Below, one piece after another: positions 35,621-46,229 of a stretch of 64,000 nucleotides of DNA; position 1 is the first letter of the stretch, and every line of letters begins with the position of its first letter. The DNA is from Entonaema liquescens (lineage: Eukaryota; Ascomycota; Sordariomycetes; Xylariales; Xylariaceae). The notes beneath the pieces are model-generated. The model saw only the letters and a list, made by a program, of their open reading frames with translations, was not told where the DNA came from and ran no database searches. A program made the position numbers and the translations under genes. The DNA lies in assembly GCA_902805475.1 (NCBI GenBank), contig CADCSX010000011.1, positions 372,001 through 436,000 of the forward strand. Direction: 5' to 3'.

Positions 35621-36418
35621 ATGTTGAAACGAATGAATTTACCCCGGAAAACCAGAGCGGCCACTAGGCCTCCTACCCCGGTACCTCTTATCGTCACTAT
35701 TTCCCGCTGTCCACCACTACCCTTAGAGATATGGACACAGATCATGCGCACGCTCGTCCACAGCGAAGACCTACCGGAGCTCTGGACAAGCTTGCGCCTT
35801 CTCTCACATACGCTCAAAGCCGCGCTCGAAACGGCCTTCCTGGATGAGCACTTATCGCGGGTGCGCGGATGGTTGTACGTGGGGGACCCAAAACCATTGG
35901 TTCCGCGGCGTCCGTGGGGTGGAAGCGGCAGTAGTACAAAGCGTATCATACCGCTACCCTTAGTGCTGTCGCGGCTATCGCCTGATCGACAGCGCGCGTA
36001 TTTCATATCGCTGCTGCACCGCGACGAGCCGACCCTGGAAATGAGCTCGCTATTCGCTGAGTGCGGCGACAACACCGTAGTAGCGGAATGGTTACGATCG
36101 GCACCCGGGATCCCGCCGCCCGGTGGTCGCGCCACCGAGGCACGGTTGCGGTTGACAATTGGCCCGGATTGCGAGTGGACACATTGGAATCATCGCGTTA
36201 TTGATAGCGATAGGTTCGTAGTCGAATCGCAGAAGATTACCTTGGAAGATAAGTACGAACTCGGGGGACTAGGGATAGAAAAGAAGGGGGAAGCGGTACA
36301 CGGAATTGGGCTCGAAGTTGATCGTACTAGATGCGAAGTCTCGTTTGAGTGGACTAAGTTGATTAGTTCACTATTCGCTAGGCCGCGGAGAACGTTTGGT
36401 GACATCCTCCGAAGTTGA
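35621..36418 (+). CDS. F-box-like hypothetical protein
   Basis: Uninterrupted frame of 265 residues from the ATG at 35621. Residues about 28-65 (PPLPLEIWTQIMRTLVHSED then LPELWTSLRLLSHTLKAALE) fit an F-box-like helix pair: Leu-Pro, Ile-Trp, and a hydrophobic spacing before the Arg/Ser-rich LRLLSHTLK. No leucine-rich or WD repeats follow; the C-terminal 200 residues are Arg-rich and orphan. F-box proteins are substrate adaptors of SCF ubiquitin ligases. Fungal genomes carry many such short ones, mostly of unknown target. GC-rich codon use contrasts with the AT-rich flank to the right. Confidence 0.65.
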   Translation: MLKRMNLPRKTRAATRPPTPVPLIVTISRCPPLPLEIWTQIMRTLVHSEDLPELWTSLRLLSHTLKAALETAFLDEHLSRVRGWLYVGDPKPLVPRRPWGGSGSSTKRIIPLPLVLSRLSPDRQRAYFISLLHRDEPTLEMSSLFAECGDNTVVAEWLRSAPGIPPPGGRATEARLRLTIGPDCEWTHWNHRVIDSDRFVVESQKITLEDKYELGGLGIEKKGEAVHGIGLEVDRTRCEVSFEWTKLISSLFARPRRTFGDILRS

Positions 36419-37127
36419 TGAGTGCCTCCCGTGCCGTGGGGGGAAATCTGAGGCAGCTTTGATGACATCAACGCAGTTCGCCTTTTAATAATGTGAGCCA
36501 ATACCTGGAAAAAGGAGAATATACGAACCTTACAATTAGTACATATAACTAAATTATCAATGACATACTTTTAGAAACTATCATGTAGATATAGATTTAC
36601 CTACGTCGAATCTCTTCAAAGAAAAAAAGTATTGTAAAAGTTGCCTATATTTATGTAAGTCGATGCGGTCTCTTATTGCCTGGTTTAAAATTACCTAGCG
36701 TCGAATGCCTGTCTAAGTGACTGGTTCAGGCGCCTTGCTATTGGCTAGCCGATTCATGCCCCTCCCCCTTTTTCTTTAATCGCGATGACTTCTGCATCGA
36801 ATCTAGGAGAAAGCCATAAATATAACTAATAGTTCCTTATAGCGGATGCAGAACTGGTACGCATATCGGACAGAAAATTTTTTTTTTTTATACGGGGTGC
36901 TCCGTAAGGGTACGGAGCTCCCAGTCATGGCTTATGCGTGCCTGAGGTTGAACGCATTGACTTCCCTCTCGCAAGTTGTTCTCAAGTATGCTATCAATTC
37001 GCAGACTTGTAGTTGACACCGATCTTAATAAGCTACCAGACCCAACCACACCGTACTTCTTTGTCCATGGTACTCCAAGTCTTTGGTGGGCAGCCGTAGG
37101 CCTGGCTCCGGCCTGACTTAGGGAGGC
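36419..37127. other. Intergenic, left flank of the AT-rich region
   Basis: No gene; a long T run lies at about 36878-36890. Confidence 0.5.
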
Positions 37128-37559
37128 CTACCTCTCAGGAAGCTTAGTCCGTATCTTGACATTTCCAAAGAATCGCGCTATGATAGAAAGCCATCTAGTT
37201 TGACCAATATAATGAACGAACTTCTTCGCAACTGGAAGGCATGCCGCGACAAATCCAGCAGCAAACTCAGGGAATGTCCATATGCCCGCATACCAAGTAT
37301 AATATTTTATGTCGTCGTGGCGGTGGACCTCTGCGCTGTAATAGATTCGGATTGCACTTGAAAAGCATGCACTGATTTGATATTAGCTACATCCTAAGAC
37401 TTCAGGAGTGATATGGTCTAAGTCTTACAATATTGCAACTAGAAAGATCATTGAAACCGAGAATTTATGTTGAAAGGGTAAGTCGAACCACCGTTACTAG
37501 GGCCACCCTAGTGGGGGCTACCCATTTCCCATATAAATTTAGCAAAACCGCATATTTGC

Positions 37560-38580
37560 AATTAATCTAATAAAATAAATAAAAATACATAATTTTTATT
37601 TATTATTTTTTTATTTTAATTATGAATTATTTAATTTTTTTAAATTTTTATATTTAACGTTTAAATAATAAAAAAATAAAAATTATTAATTTTAATTATT
37701 TTTTAAAATATAAAAAAATGAAAATATATAAAAATTTAATTTTAAAAATATTAAATATTTATAAATTACTATAATTTTTTTTAATATTTTTTTTATATAT
37801 ATATTTTTATTTAAAAATATAAATTAAAAAAATTATTATTTAATTATATAAATTTTATATTTTTAAATTAAATATTTATAAAATTATTATAATTTATTAA
37901 TGTTAATAATTATATATATAAATTTATATATATATTTATTAACGTTTATATTTATATTTATTAAATTACGAATATTTATTTAAAAATTATTTTAATTTAT
38001 ATATATATTAAACATGTAATGTTTATTTTAAAAAAAAAAATTACGTATTTTTATTTATTTTATTAAATTAATTATAAATATATAATTTTATTAAATTTAT
38101 ATAAAAAATAAGTAATTTTTATTAAAATGGTTTTAATAATAATAGTTTAATTTAATAATGCGAATTTTATTATACGATTAACGTATAATACCGTATAATA
38201 AAATATAATAATATATAATAAATTTATTATACGTATAATAAATTAATTATTTTATTTATTTAACGCGTTAATATTAAAATAAATATAACATTAATAAATA
38301 ATAAAATATTATTAATAAAAGTTTTTTATAATTAATTTAAAAATAAAATAAATTTAATTAAATATAAATTTTTATATAATAAAATATTTTAATATTTTAA
38401 TCGAATATTTATTAAATTTTACGTATTATTTTTAAATAAATTTTATAATTTTAATAATTACGGAAAAAAATTTATAAAAATATTATTAATAATAACAATT
38501 TATTATACGCATTATATGCATAATAACTATTATACGTATAATAACGCATAATAGATTTATTATGCGCATAATTAACATCA
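37560..38580. mobile_element. AT-rich block 1, RIP-degenerated insertion with CG-centred palindromes
   Basis: About 1 kb of nearly pure A+T inside the Pth11-like gene. From 37921 to 38280 I count 12 C on the plus strand, 10 of them in CG. Near 38160-38240 and 38490-38570 there are repeated short palindromes of the form TATTATACGTATAATA and TATTATGCGCATAAT. No coding capacity. Probably a transposon mutated beyond recognition. Confidence 0.7.
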
Positions 38581-39280
38581 TTAGTTCGACTTATGTTTAG
38601 ACGCCATATGAAGAATTGTGGTAAGATGAAAATGACAATGTTTGATATAATATTGAACGGGGTTGCCGCCTTAATTAAAGCTATCTTATCAATGCAGTGG
38701 CCGTTTATGATCAATGGGTTCCACAACTTGGCAATTGGTTTGCAGGCCCAAATCTCGATCAAGGACCTTATGAGGTAAAAGAGAAAATTGCAAATAATAA
38801 AGAAGATGGTGATTAAGTATATAATTCTTGGCTCTTTGGTTGGTATGAAAACTTGGATATATTGCCACAGTATCGAAAACTTGACGGAGAACATATATAA
38901 CCCGTAAATCGCCGCTGTTATGTGATTATACTGCCGGAAAATAACTTTTAACTTCGAGTTGTCGTTGAATTTCCGAGTTACATACAAACGCACAAGTACA
39001 CTCACATAAAAGAATGAATTTAAAGCTCGTACCTAATTGTATATCCCATTGATGCATTCTAAGTGCATATTTAAAACTTAATAACGATATTACATTATAC
39101 GCAACGTAAATAACTTAAACGCATTAGTAAAAATCATAATTGTAAAAATTATTAATTATATTTAAACGATTATAATGGAATTTAATATAACATTAACGGA
39201 AAAAACGGGATTAAAAAAAAAAAAAATTTTATAATTTATAATATTTATTTTATAAATAATATAAATTTTAATATTATTAA

Positions 39281-39581
39281 TGTTATTTACATAAGTTCAA
39301 CGTAATATTTTTAAAAAAATGTTACGTATTAATTAAAAAAACGGGTAAAATTCGGGATTTAATTAAAATATTTCCAAATAAATATATTTTTTACGTATTT
39401 TAATATATTTTATAATATTTTATAAAATTTTATTATTTTTTTTTTTAAAAATTAATAAAAATCGAAATAATTTTTTATTAATATTTAAAATTTAATACGT
39501 TATTTTTAATTATTATTTATTTTTTTAATTAATACGTAATATTTTTTTTAAAAATATTACGTTAAATTTATGTAAATAACA
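39281..39581. mobile_element. MITE-like TIR element, copy 1
   Basis: 301 bp from TGTTATTTACATAAG to its near-perfect inverted complement ending GTAAATAACA. The terminal repeats run about 60 bp each (through AATATTTTTAAAAAAATG and TTACGTATTAATTAAAAAA). TTAA lies at both ends (39277-39280 and 39582-39585), as for piggyBac-type insertions, though TTAA is common by chance here. No ORF. Confidence 0.75.
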
Positions 39582-39588
39582 TTAATAA

Positions 39589-39890
39589 TGTTATTTATAT
39601 AAATTTAACGTAACATTTTTAAAAAAAATATTACGTATTAATTAAAAAAACGAATAAAATTTAAAATTTAACCGAAATATTTTTAAATAAACGTGTTTTC
39701 CACGTATTTTAATATATTTTATAATATTTTATAAATTTTTATTATTTTTTTTTTTTAAAAATTAATAAAAATCGAAATAACTTTTTATTAATATTTAAAA
39801 TTTAATACGCTATTTTTAATTATTATTTATTTTTTTAATTAATGCGTAATATTTTTTTAAAAATGCTACGTCGAACTTGTATAAATAACA
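39589..39890. mobile_element. MITE-like TIR element, copy 2
   Basis: 302 bp, same unit and orientation as copy 1, with the same internal landmarks (for example AATAAAAATCGAAATAA, then TTTTTATTAATATTTAA). Ends are TGTTATTTATATAAA and ATAAATAACA. Differences between copies are mostly C/T and G/A transitions. The left flank is ATAA, the right TTAA. Confidence 0.75.
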
Positions 39891-40060
39891 TTAATATATA
39901 AACGTATTATAATAAAGAAGGTTGATATAATGAGATAAATAGTTATTATTGAATTTGTTGCGATACTGTAGTTGGGAGGGTTTTCAAACTGTGGAATAAC
40001 CCCAGGAAAAAGGTCTAACGCTGGCCCATTAAGAAGGTTTTCGACTAGCACTGAGTCCAT

Positions 40061-40804
40061 AGTAATTGCTAAAGAGAACAGTATATGAGTAGCTTGAGTA
40101 GCTCAGCTGAATTAAATAACTGAAATATTTAGGTTGAGGTGAGCCTAACTTATACACTCATAATTACAGACAGATGGATCAATATATCTCTGAAGAGCTG
40201 GCGGGGGCTAATACTGCATCACAACCTCAATAGACATCTCATCGCTTTCGGTACATATGCAGACAATATTAGCTCCCAAAGAGTGTATATAAACCCCACT
40301 CATATGCGGTTTTGTAGCTTTTAACACGCCCACCAGAAATAATCCAACGTAAACTATAAGCATTAGTGATAAAGCCTACCTAGGGTAGCAGCGGTTATGC
40401 AGATCTATGCATGGCCGTCGGTGTCACCAACGGGGCAGCAGTCAGATCAGATGCTCCGATGCAACACAAAAAAAGGTAAGCTCGTTTTCGTATGATGATT
40501 TGCTCGCATCTACGAACCATAGTAACACAACCCATTGTTGACGATACAATAGGTCGACATACGACATACAGTTATACAGCCCAATTACATTGGGAGATAC
40601 TACTATACACTCTAAAGGTCAATAAATGACTGACGGACAACCCCCCTTAAAGCACCAGATGTTCCAGTAACAGCGACTTTAGTATTCTTTAGCCTACCAG
40701 ACAGCTGTGCATTTTACGGGTAGCCTTTATAAGAACTACCTTCTATGTTGGTACTGACTATGCGACAGCTCTCTTATATCTATAGTTAGGTAATAGGTAT
40801 GATC
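40061..40804. other. Spacer, no supported gene
   Basis: Nothing coding-like seen; composition returns to normal after the AT block. Confidence 0.5.
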
Positions 40805-42050
40805 TCAAGAGATACTTCGCAGTATCCTTCGAATGCACTCCATGGTTTGCCCCGCCCCTTCCGCCCCCCCTTTTTTCGATCCCCTTCCAAGAGGTTCAAA
40901 GGCTTTTGCTCTAATATACCTAGTATCTAGAAATTTGGAAACAGGGGCCGCATCTAGTACATCCTGGTAGTCTAGGATAAAGCCGCCGACGCGTAGACCG
41001 GGGAGGACTCTGGGCAAGGTTCTCAAAGATAGCTGGGTTTTGGATATAAGTGCAGTATGAAGTAACGAGAAGATCTTGTCGTACGTTTGAAGGAGCTAAG
41101 CGTAGTAAGTAAACGCAGTCAACATCGTGGGCACGCCGACGGTACTAGGGGATGTGTCCAAGAATTCATTCGAAAGTGTCCTCATATTGCCCGATAGCTG
41201 GCAGCTGGAGTTACCAGAGCTAATGACTATTCTCTTTGGAAACAAAAAGTCATCACCATCTTCTGAATACGCGCATTCCCATTTAGAGCTTTGAGGAACA
41301 TTGGGACGAGATGTTGCAGTACATCCAAGAAAGCCTGAGAATTGTTCAGCATCCTAGGTACCAATAGCCTTTTCCTGGCATACGGTTTTTCTGACTCATG
41401 GAGGATTTACCTATTATCCCCCCCATAGTAGTAGGGACAGGACAGGATGCCGAGGAACTTAATGGAGCTCATACTTCTGAAGTCTTTCAGCAGAGGCGAT
41501 GCAAGCAATTGTCTGTGCTTCCAGTTATTTGACTTTCCCCCTTTTCCGTGAGATTGGACGCCTCGCTGGTTGCCAAACTGCCTCTCCCTTGATAGAGCAG
41601 CATGTCCATCTAAGTTGTCTCTTCATAAGGGGTAATCGTGTCATCAGAAGCTAGACTTCTGCTAATACCAAATGCCGGCGTATCAGGCAGTCCTGTAGCA
41701 GGTGAGTGTATACTGCTGGGCCCTCTCTTCGCTGCCCAAGCTTGAGGTGTGACCCCCTATTACACGTTAGCTTTTTATACATGGGCCGTATTCTTCGGAT
41801 GATCAGTAACTCCGATCAGATCGAGATAATCTCGAAGTTCGTCCCGTCCTGACCTAACATACGACCATGCCGTCTGGTTTGCAAGGCTACCACTAAGATC
41901 CAGCTGTCCTGATGAGTTGGTCCAAGTGCAGCGCATATATGTACGCGTCTAGCGAACTGCGTGTCTGCAATCTTGGAGAAACAGGCTAGCGGCATAATAT
42001 TGCTGACTGGCTTGTACGATGACTTCTAATGATAGGTTCATGTCTACAGC
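40805..42050 (-). pseudogene. Relic of a Zn2Cys6 (AflR-type) transcription factor
   Basis: The 3' part reads in one minus-strand frame: SSGNSSCQLSGNMRTLSNEF, LDTSPSTVGVPTMLTAFTYY, then A and a TAG (41098-41096) where the family has Trp, then LLQTYDKIFSLLHTALI and LPRVLPGLRVGGFILDYQD. The block TxLTAxxYYxWLLQTYDxIF ... LP.VLPGLxxGGF is the C-terminal hallmark of aflatoxin-regulator-like proteins. Upstream (to about 42050) shifted frames carry weaker coding-like stretches; I could not find the zinc cluster itself. It is probably the former regulator of the decayed cluster to its right. Confidence 0.5.
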
Positions 42051-42973
42051 TCTACCATTTGGGGTACGTTTGAAGTTGCATGCTTCGTCAGCGCCGTTTT
42101 GCTAACGGGCGGGATTGAGAGTGAGACCCGTTGGTTTCTTACGCTGCTAAACCCTGCAGTAATGCACCATCCCGCAGCCAGCGTTGGGTATTGCGTAATC
42201 TGGTTATATATTGTAGGATGGGTACAGCATAATGTTGTACAACAAGAGTCCTAGAAATTGGTGGCATTGAGATCGCCGCCGTCGAGCTACTCGTTTTGTT
42301 ACGCCATATCCCTAGAGCTGAAGTATGGTGCAATTGCCCGTTTCAAGTACTTAGCTTACCCTACTCCGAGAACCTTTGCATAGAGACGGCCCGTTCTGAT
42401 GATTCGTGTTGGCTATATGTAACATCCGCCTCCTCACACCTATATAGTTATTTAATTAACTAAGGCATTAGATATGACTAAGGATAGCTCATATATAGGA
42501 TTAGAAAGCCTCATTTACTGGTCAGTATCGGATTCGGAGTCGGGGGCCTAACCAATGACTTTTGAGATCGGCAACCAGCCACCCTTAGATGCCAGGGACG
42601 TTAGAAAAGTCGTCGGATTAAATCCTGTAGTTCGTTTACTGCGTAGGTAAACGGGACCTCTAGACAATGTATGAAAGCTCAACCCGCCCTTTTGATCCTG
42701 ATCTCCAACTGGTAATAAGGGGCCAGAGAAAAGCGAAAGCATGAATGTTCCTTTACTACTTTCATGGCGAATTGGGTAAGCACACCTATTGCTCTAGGTG
42801 TGTGTAGGTCGGCGCGTATCTTCATGGACGACAATGGTTTCTCGTACTACGTTAGCTAATTCAATTATTCTAGAGTGTGTTCAGTATTCAACAAGTTTAT
42901 AATTACCATAAAGCAGAAAACAGAAGACTTAAACGGGTTTAGCATATATGTTGTAGAGAAGATATTCATTATA
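42051..42973. other. Spacer, no supported gene
   Basis: Short frames only. May hold the rest of the decayed regulator, but I cannot show it. Confidence 0.4.
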
Positions 42974-44987
42974 TCACCGCTTCTCCATCCCTTGAAAGCC
43001 TCCCTTCTCTCTCCATTTCTTCATAATACTCTTCCACTCCATAATGCCTTTAGGGTAACTTGCTGCTCGTGATGGGATTTCTTCCGGCTTACCCTGTTTA
43101 TTGTAGTACCCCGGGGTACAAGTGCTGTTGAACATTAATCTCACTTCGCTTCCTTCATCACTCTGTTTAGCCCACTCCTCAGCCGCCTCCTCAGTTGGCT
43201 CAATAACTTGGAAATCTTCTTCGCCCTTATGTAGAATTCGGGCTATAACGTCGGCAATATGTTCTCCTGCAACATAGGCGGTATGCGTCCAATTCGCTGT
43301 CACACCCGATTGCGGTCGGCCGATATTGAACAAGTTGGGAAAGTCGCGGAAATGGATACCGAACAGAGTCAGAGGTCCACCGCGGTCTTCCCAAGTTTCG
43401 TCGGGTGTCTTTCCCTTAGTGCCGATTAGATTGATGCCAGTGCGGCGGTGGAAGTCTGCGTCGGTCTCGGAGTCAAATCCAGTTGAATATACGAGTAGGT
43501 CTACCTTGTACTCCCGACTGTTGGCCACGACGCCCGTTCGCGTGAGATGTGAAGCACCCTTGCCTTCTGTATCGACGAGCTCGACGTTGGGCCTATTAAA
43601 GGCGTACAGATAGTCGTTATGGAAGACAGGCCGTTTGCACAAGAACGGATACCAGGGCTTAAGCTTCTCCGCTGTCTCCTTATCGTCCACTACATCCTCG
43701 ATAACCTTTCGTAATTTCTCCATGAGGACAAAGTCAGCCAGTCCTAATAGCTCCGGGATGTCCTCAGGCTTCATTGAAACGCCTGCTTGCTCAGCCTGCT
43801 TGAACAATGCACGCGCGGTCAGGGCCTCGAGGCCTTCTAGGGCTTCGGAGTCCCGGTCTGTTATAGCACCTTGGAGAACATCTGCAAACTCATCCATGCG
43901 AGCCTGCTGCCAGCCAATCTGTTGCGAAAGGGAATCGGCATTCAATGTCGGATTATTTGCTGTTTTAGAATTCTCCCGAAAAGTGATGGACGATGGAGTG
44001 CGCTGGAAGACGTACAGCTTCTCAACATTTCGAGCTAGCTGCGGAACTATCTGTGCGGCGGACGCGCCTGAGCCGATGATTCCTACTGTTTTACCCGCTA
44101 GCTTTGTCATATTCCAGTCGTCCGGTCCACCGCCGGTAACCCGATAGTCCCAGCGGCAGGAGTGAAAATGTGGTCTCTCAAACTCCTGTATCCCACTAAG
44201 TCCCGGTAGCTTCGGTTCATGGAGTGTTCCCGTGGCCAGCACTACGAACTGTGCAGTAAAATGGTCGGAACGGTTAGTACGGACGTGCCAGCGACGAATC
44301 GACTCGTCCCAAGACATAGAGCTGACTTTAGTATGTAGGGTAGCATGTTTACCGAGGTCCCATTTTGACACGATTCTTTTCATATGCTCACGGATTTCTG
44401 GGCCGTAGGAGAAGCGTTCTTTCGGGATATACCCCGTCTCCTCGAGGAAGGGAAGATAGATGTACGACTCAATATCACAAGCGACGCCTACATTATAGAC
44501 ACAGATCAATATCAATCATTATTTCGTTGCATGCCATGGCTTTAGATGAATGACAATAGCAGAAGGAAGAAATAAAGATGGAGGTACCTGGATATTGATT
44601 CCAATACCATGTTCCTCCAAAACCACCGGCCTTATCTACCATTACGAAGTCGTCAATCCCGTGGTCCCTCTTCAGCTTGACAGCCGTGATCATCCCCGCG
44701 AAGCCAGCACCTACAATGAGAACCCGGATATTGGCAATGATGGGCTCTCGCGGTATTGGTGAAACGAAAACATCATCCGTGAAGTGCGAATAAGCGCCCT
44801 TGGGAGTATGAAACTGCTCTACGCCATCGGGACGGAAGCGTTTTAGCCGTTAGGCTTCATATTTGGCTTTAAGACCATCAATATCGATACTTTGAGCTTG
44901 AATTTTCAGGGGGTGAATCTCTTGAAGGATTGCCGCTGACGCTGGTGTTGGAGATTGGGCTCGAACACTGCTCGTATCGGGCGGCAT
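42974..44987 (-). pseudogene. Baeyer-Villiger-type flavin monooxygenase with a nonsense codon near its N-terminus
   Basis: Exons 44987-44588 and 44487-42974 join in phase (YPG then VACDIESYIYLP) to 637 codons. FAD motif VLIVGAGFAGM, then GGFGGTWYWNQYPG; BVMO-type signature region FERPHFHSCRWDY; NADPH motif GIIGSGASAAQIVPQL; later LLVYSTGFDSETDADF and GVTANWTHTAYVAGEHI. Such enzymes turn ketones to esters or oxidise S/N atoms. The TAA at 44852-44850 is codon 46, in KYEA-stop-RLKRFRPDG. The next in-frame ATG lies after the FAD motif, so a shortened protein should not bind FAD normally. Everything downstream is intact, so the loss is recent or an error. Confidence 0.85.
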
Positions 44988-46229
44988 AGGGACCATATTG
45001 GTTGGCGAGGCATGTAACAAATAAACGGTAGTGGTAACGGCTATTGGAGATGGTGATTCGGGTGCAGTGACTCGAGTTGTTGGGATTGCTCTTTCGGGTT
45101 GCTGCAGAAGTACGGCGATGGAAACTATTCTCAACCAACAATCTCTGTCTGGGTTGTTCGGATTCGAATTCGGTTGGACTTCCGGGTTGGTTGGTATCCG
45201 ATGTTATCATATCAGATCGGCAATATCCCCTGTAGCTGTGGCTTGCAAGGTAGCTAGGGTTTGATTCAATATGATAATGTCTTACGAGCATTACGACTGG
45301 GTAACACCTGTTCTCTAGCGAATGCCCAGCAGTTCGGAGAATACGAGCGATCTATTGGCTTGGGAAGCAAAGCCGAATTGCAAGATACTAGAATTCTATA
45401 GTCTATCTAGGTTGTCACGAGGCAAACCAAAAGGCGAGGAAATAATTTTGATGTTCCACAAGGAACTCAAAGAAAGGTAGATCTGAAGTCAGAGCCATAC
45501 ATAATAAACAGCTTCTCTGTTCTGAGGGGGTCTCAAGTGAGAGCCCTGATAATCGGTTTGTGTGGGAGCATTGGTGTATCTCGCTAATAGGACTGGGAAT
45601 TTAGAAGGGCATCCTATGTTTGTGATATTTATTGTACCCCTGGAATAGGAGAGATCGAGTATCGTGTGCATACCGCTCTAGGGTGTCGTCCTCTTCGAAT
45701 CGAACCTCGGATGTATGCTGAAGTGATCTTTTCGTGACCCGATAGCTTCTACCTGGGTAAAGGACCAAGGTATCAGTCGATAATGCGGTAGACAACTACA
45801 GCAATAGTGATATCAACGGAGAGGTGCTGCGTATTTGTCACATCATGTTGACAAAGCCTCTGGCCGAACTAGACGAGTGCGATCTAGTGGATTGATGGGA
45901 TAGGTTAAGTGAGTTAACGCAGACAAGACATCTACACTATGGTGTAATGTGTACCTATATTTATCTCACTTAGAGCGGATATTAACTATGGCTGTGCATA
46001 CCAAGGAAAGCATTCGAAAGATTCTTAGCTTTCGGAGATCGACTGTATGAGTTTGTTACTATTACACATAAGTCCGAGTCCAATTAGTTCAACTCCGAGT
46101 ACCTAACATTTCCTTGACTTGGATGCAGAGGACAGTAAAGCGATGTCGTAATATTAATATGAACGAGTCAAGCCGTAAATATTTATACTAGGAAGAATGG
46201 ATAACTACCACCAGTCGAATTCGAGGCCA
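44988..46229. other. Spacer, no supported gene
   Basis: Overlapping opposite-strand frames around 44880-45290 are low-complexity. The missing adenylation-domain core of the next relic was not found here. Confidence 0.45.

Larger units (their letters stand above)
39040..39895. mobile_element. AT-rich block 2, containing two tandem TIR elements
   Basis: AT-rich insertion between the N-terminal and middle parts of the Pth11-like gene. Its right two thirds consist of two copies of the same 301-302-bp inverted-repeat unit (next two entries). The remaining left part has the same composition but no repeat that I can align. Confidence 0.7.
37128..40060 (-). pseudogene. Pth11-like rhodopsin-domain gene split by two AT-rich blocks
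   Basis: Three minus-strand pieces of one protein in the right order. N-terminus (40060 to about 39890): PGVIPQFENPPNYS and a first helix (IITIYLIISTFFIIIRLY). Middle (39005 to about 38580): RLYVTRKF, then AAIYGLYMFSVKFSILWQY, IEIWACKPIAKLWNP, LPQFFIWRLNISR. C-terminus (about 37380 to 37128): AIRIYYSAEVHRHDD, WYAGIWTFPEFAAGFVAACL, ending at TAG 37130-37128. All match the Pth11 fold. Blocks at 39040-39895 and 37560-38580 separate them. The middle part is strongly biased to Ile/Asn/Lys/Tyr codons, as if mutation leaked in from the blocks. Dead as it stands. Confidence 0.8.

Noticed and set aside
37560..38580. AT-rich block as a mitochondrial DNA insertion
   Set aside because: No mitochondrial genes or tRNAs are visible, and the CG-only C content and neighbouring TIR structures fit mutated repeats better.
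45031..45264. 77-codon plus-strand frame upstream of the BVMO
   Set aside because: Low-complexity, overlaps several other frames, and no homology features.
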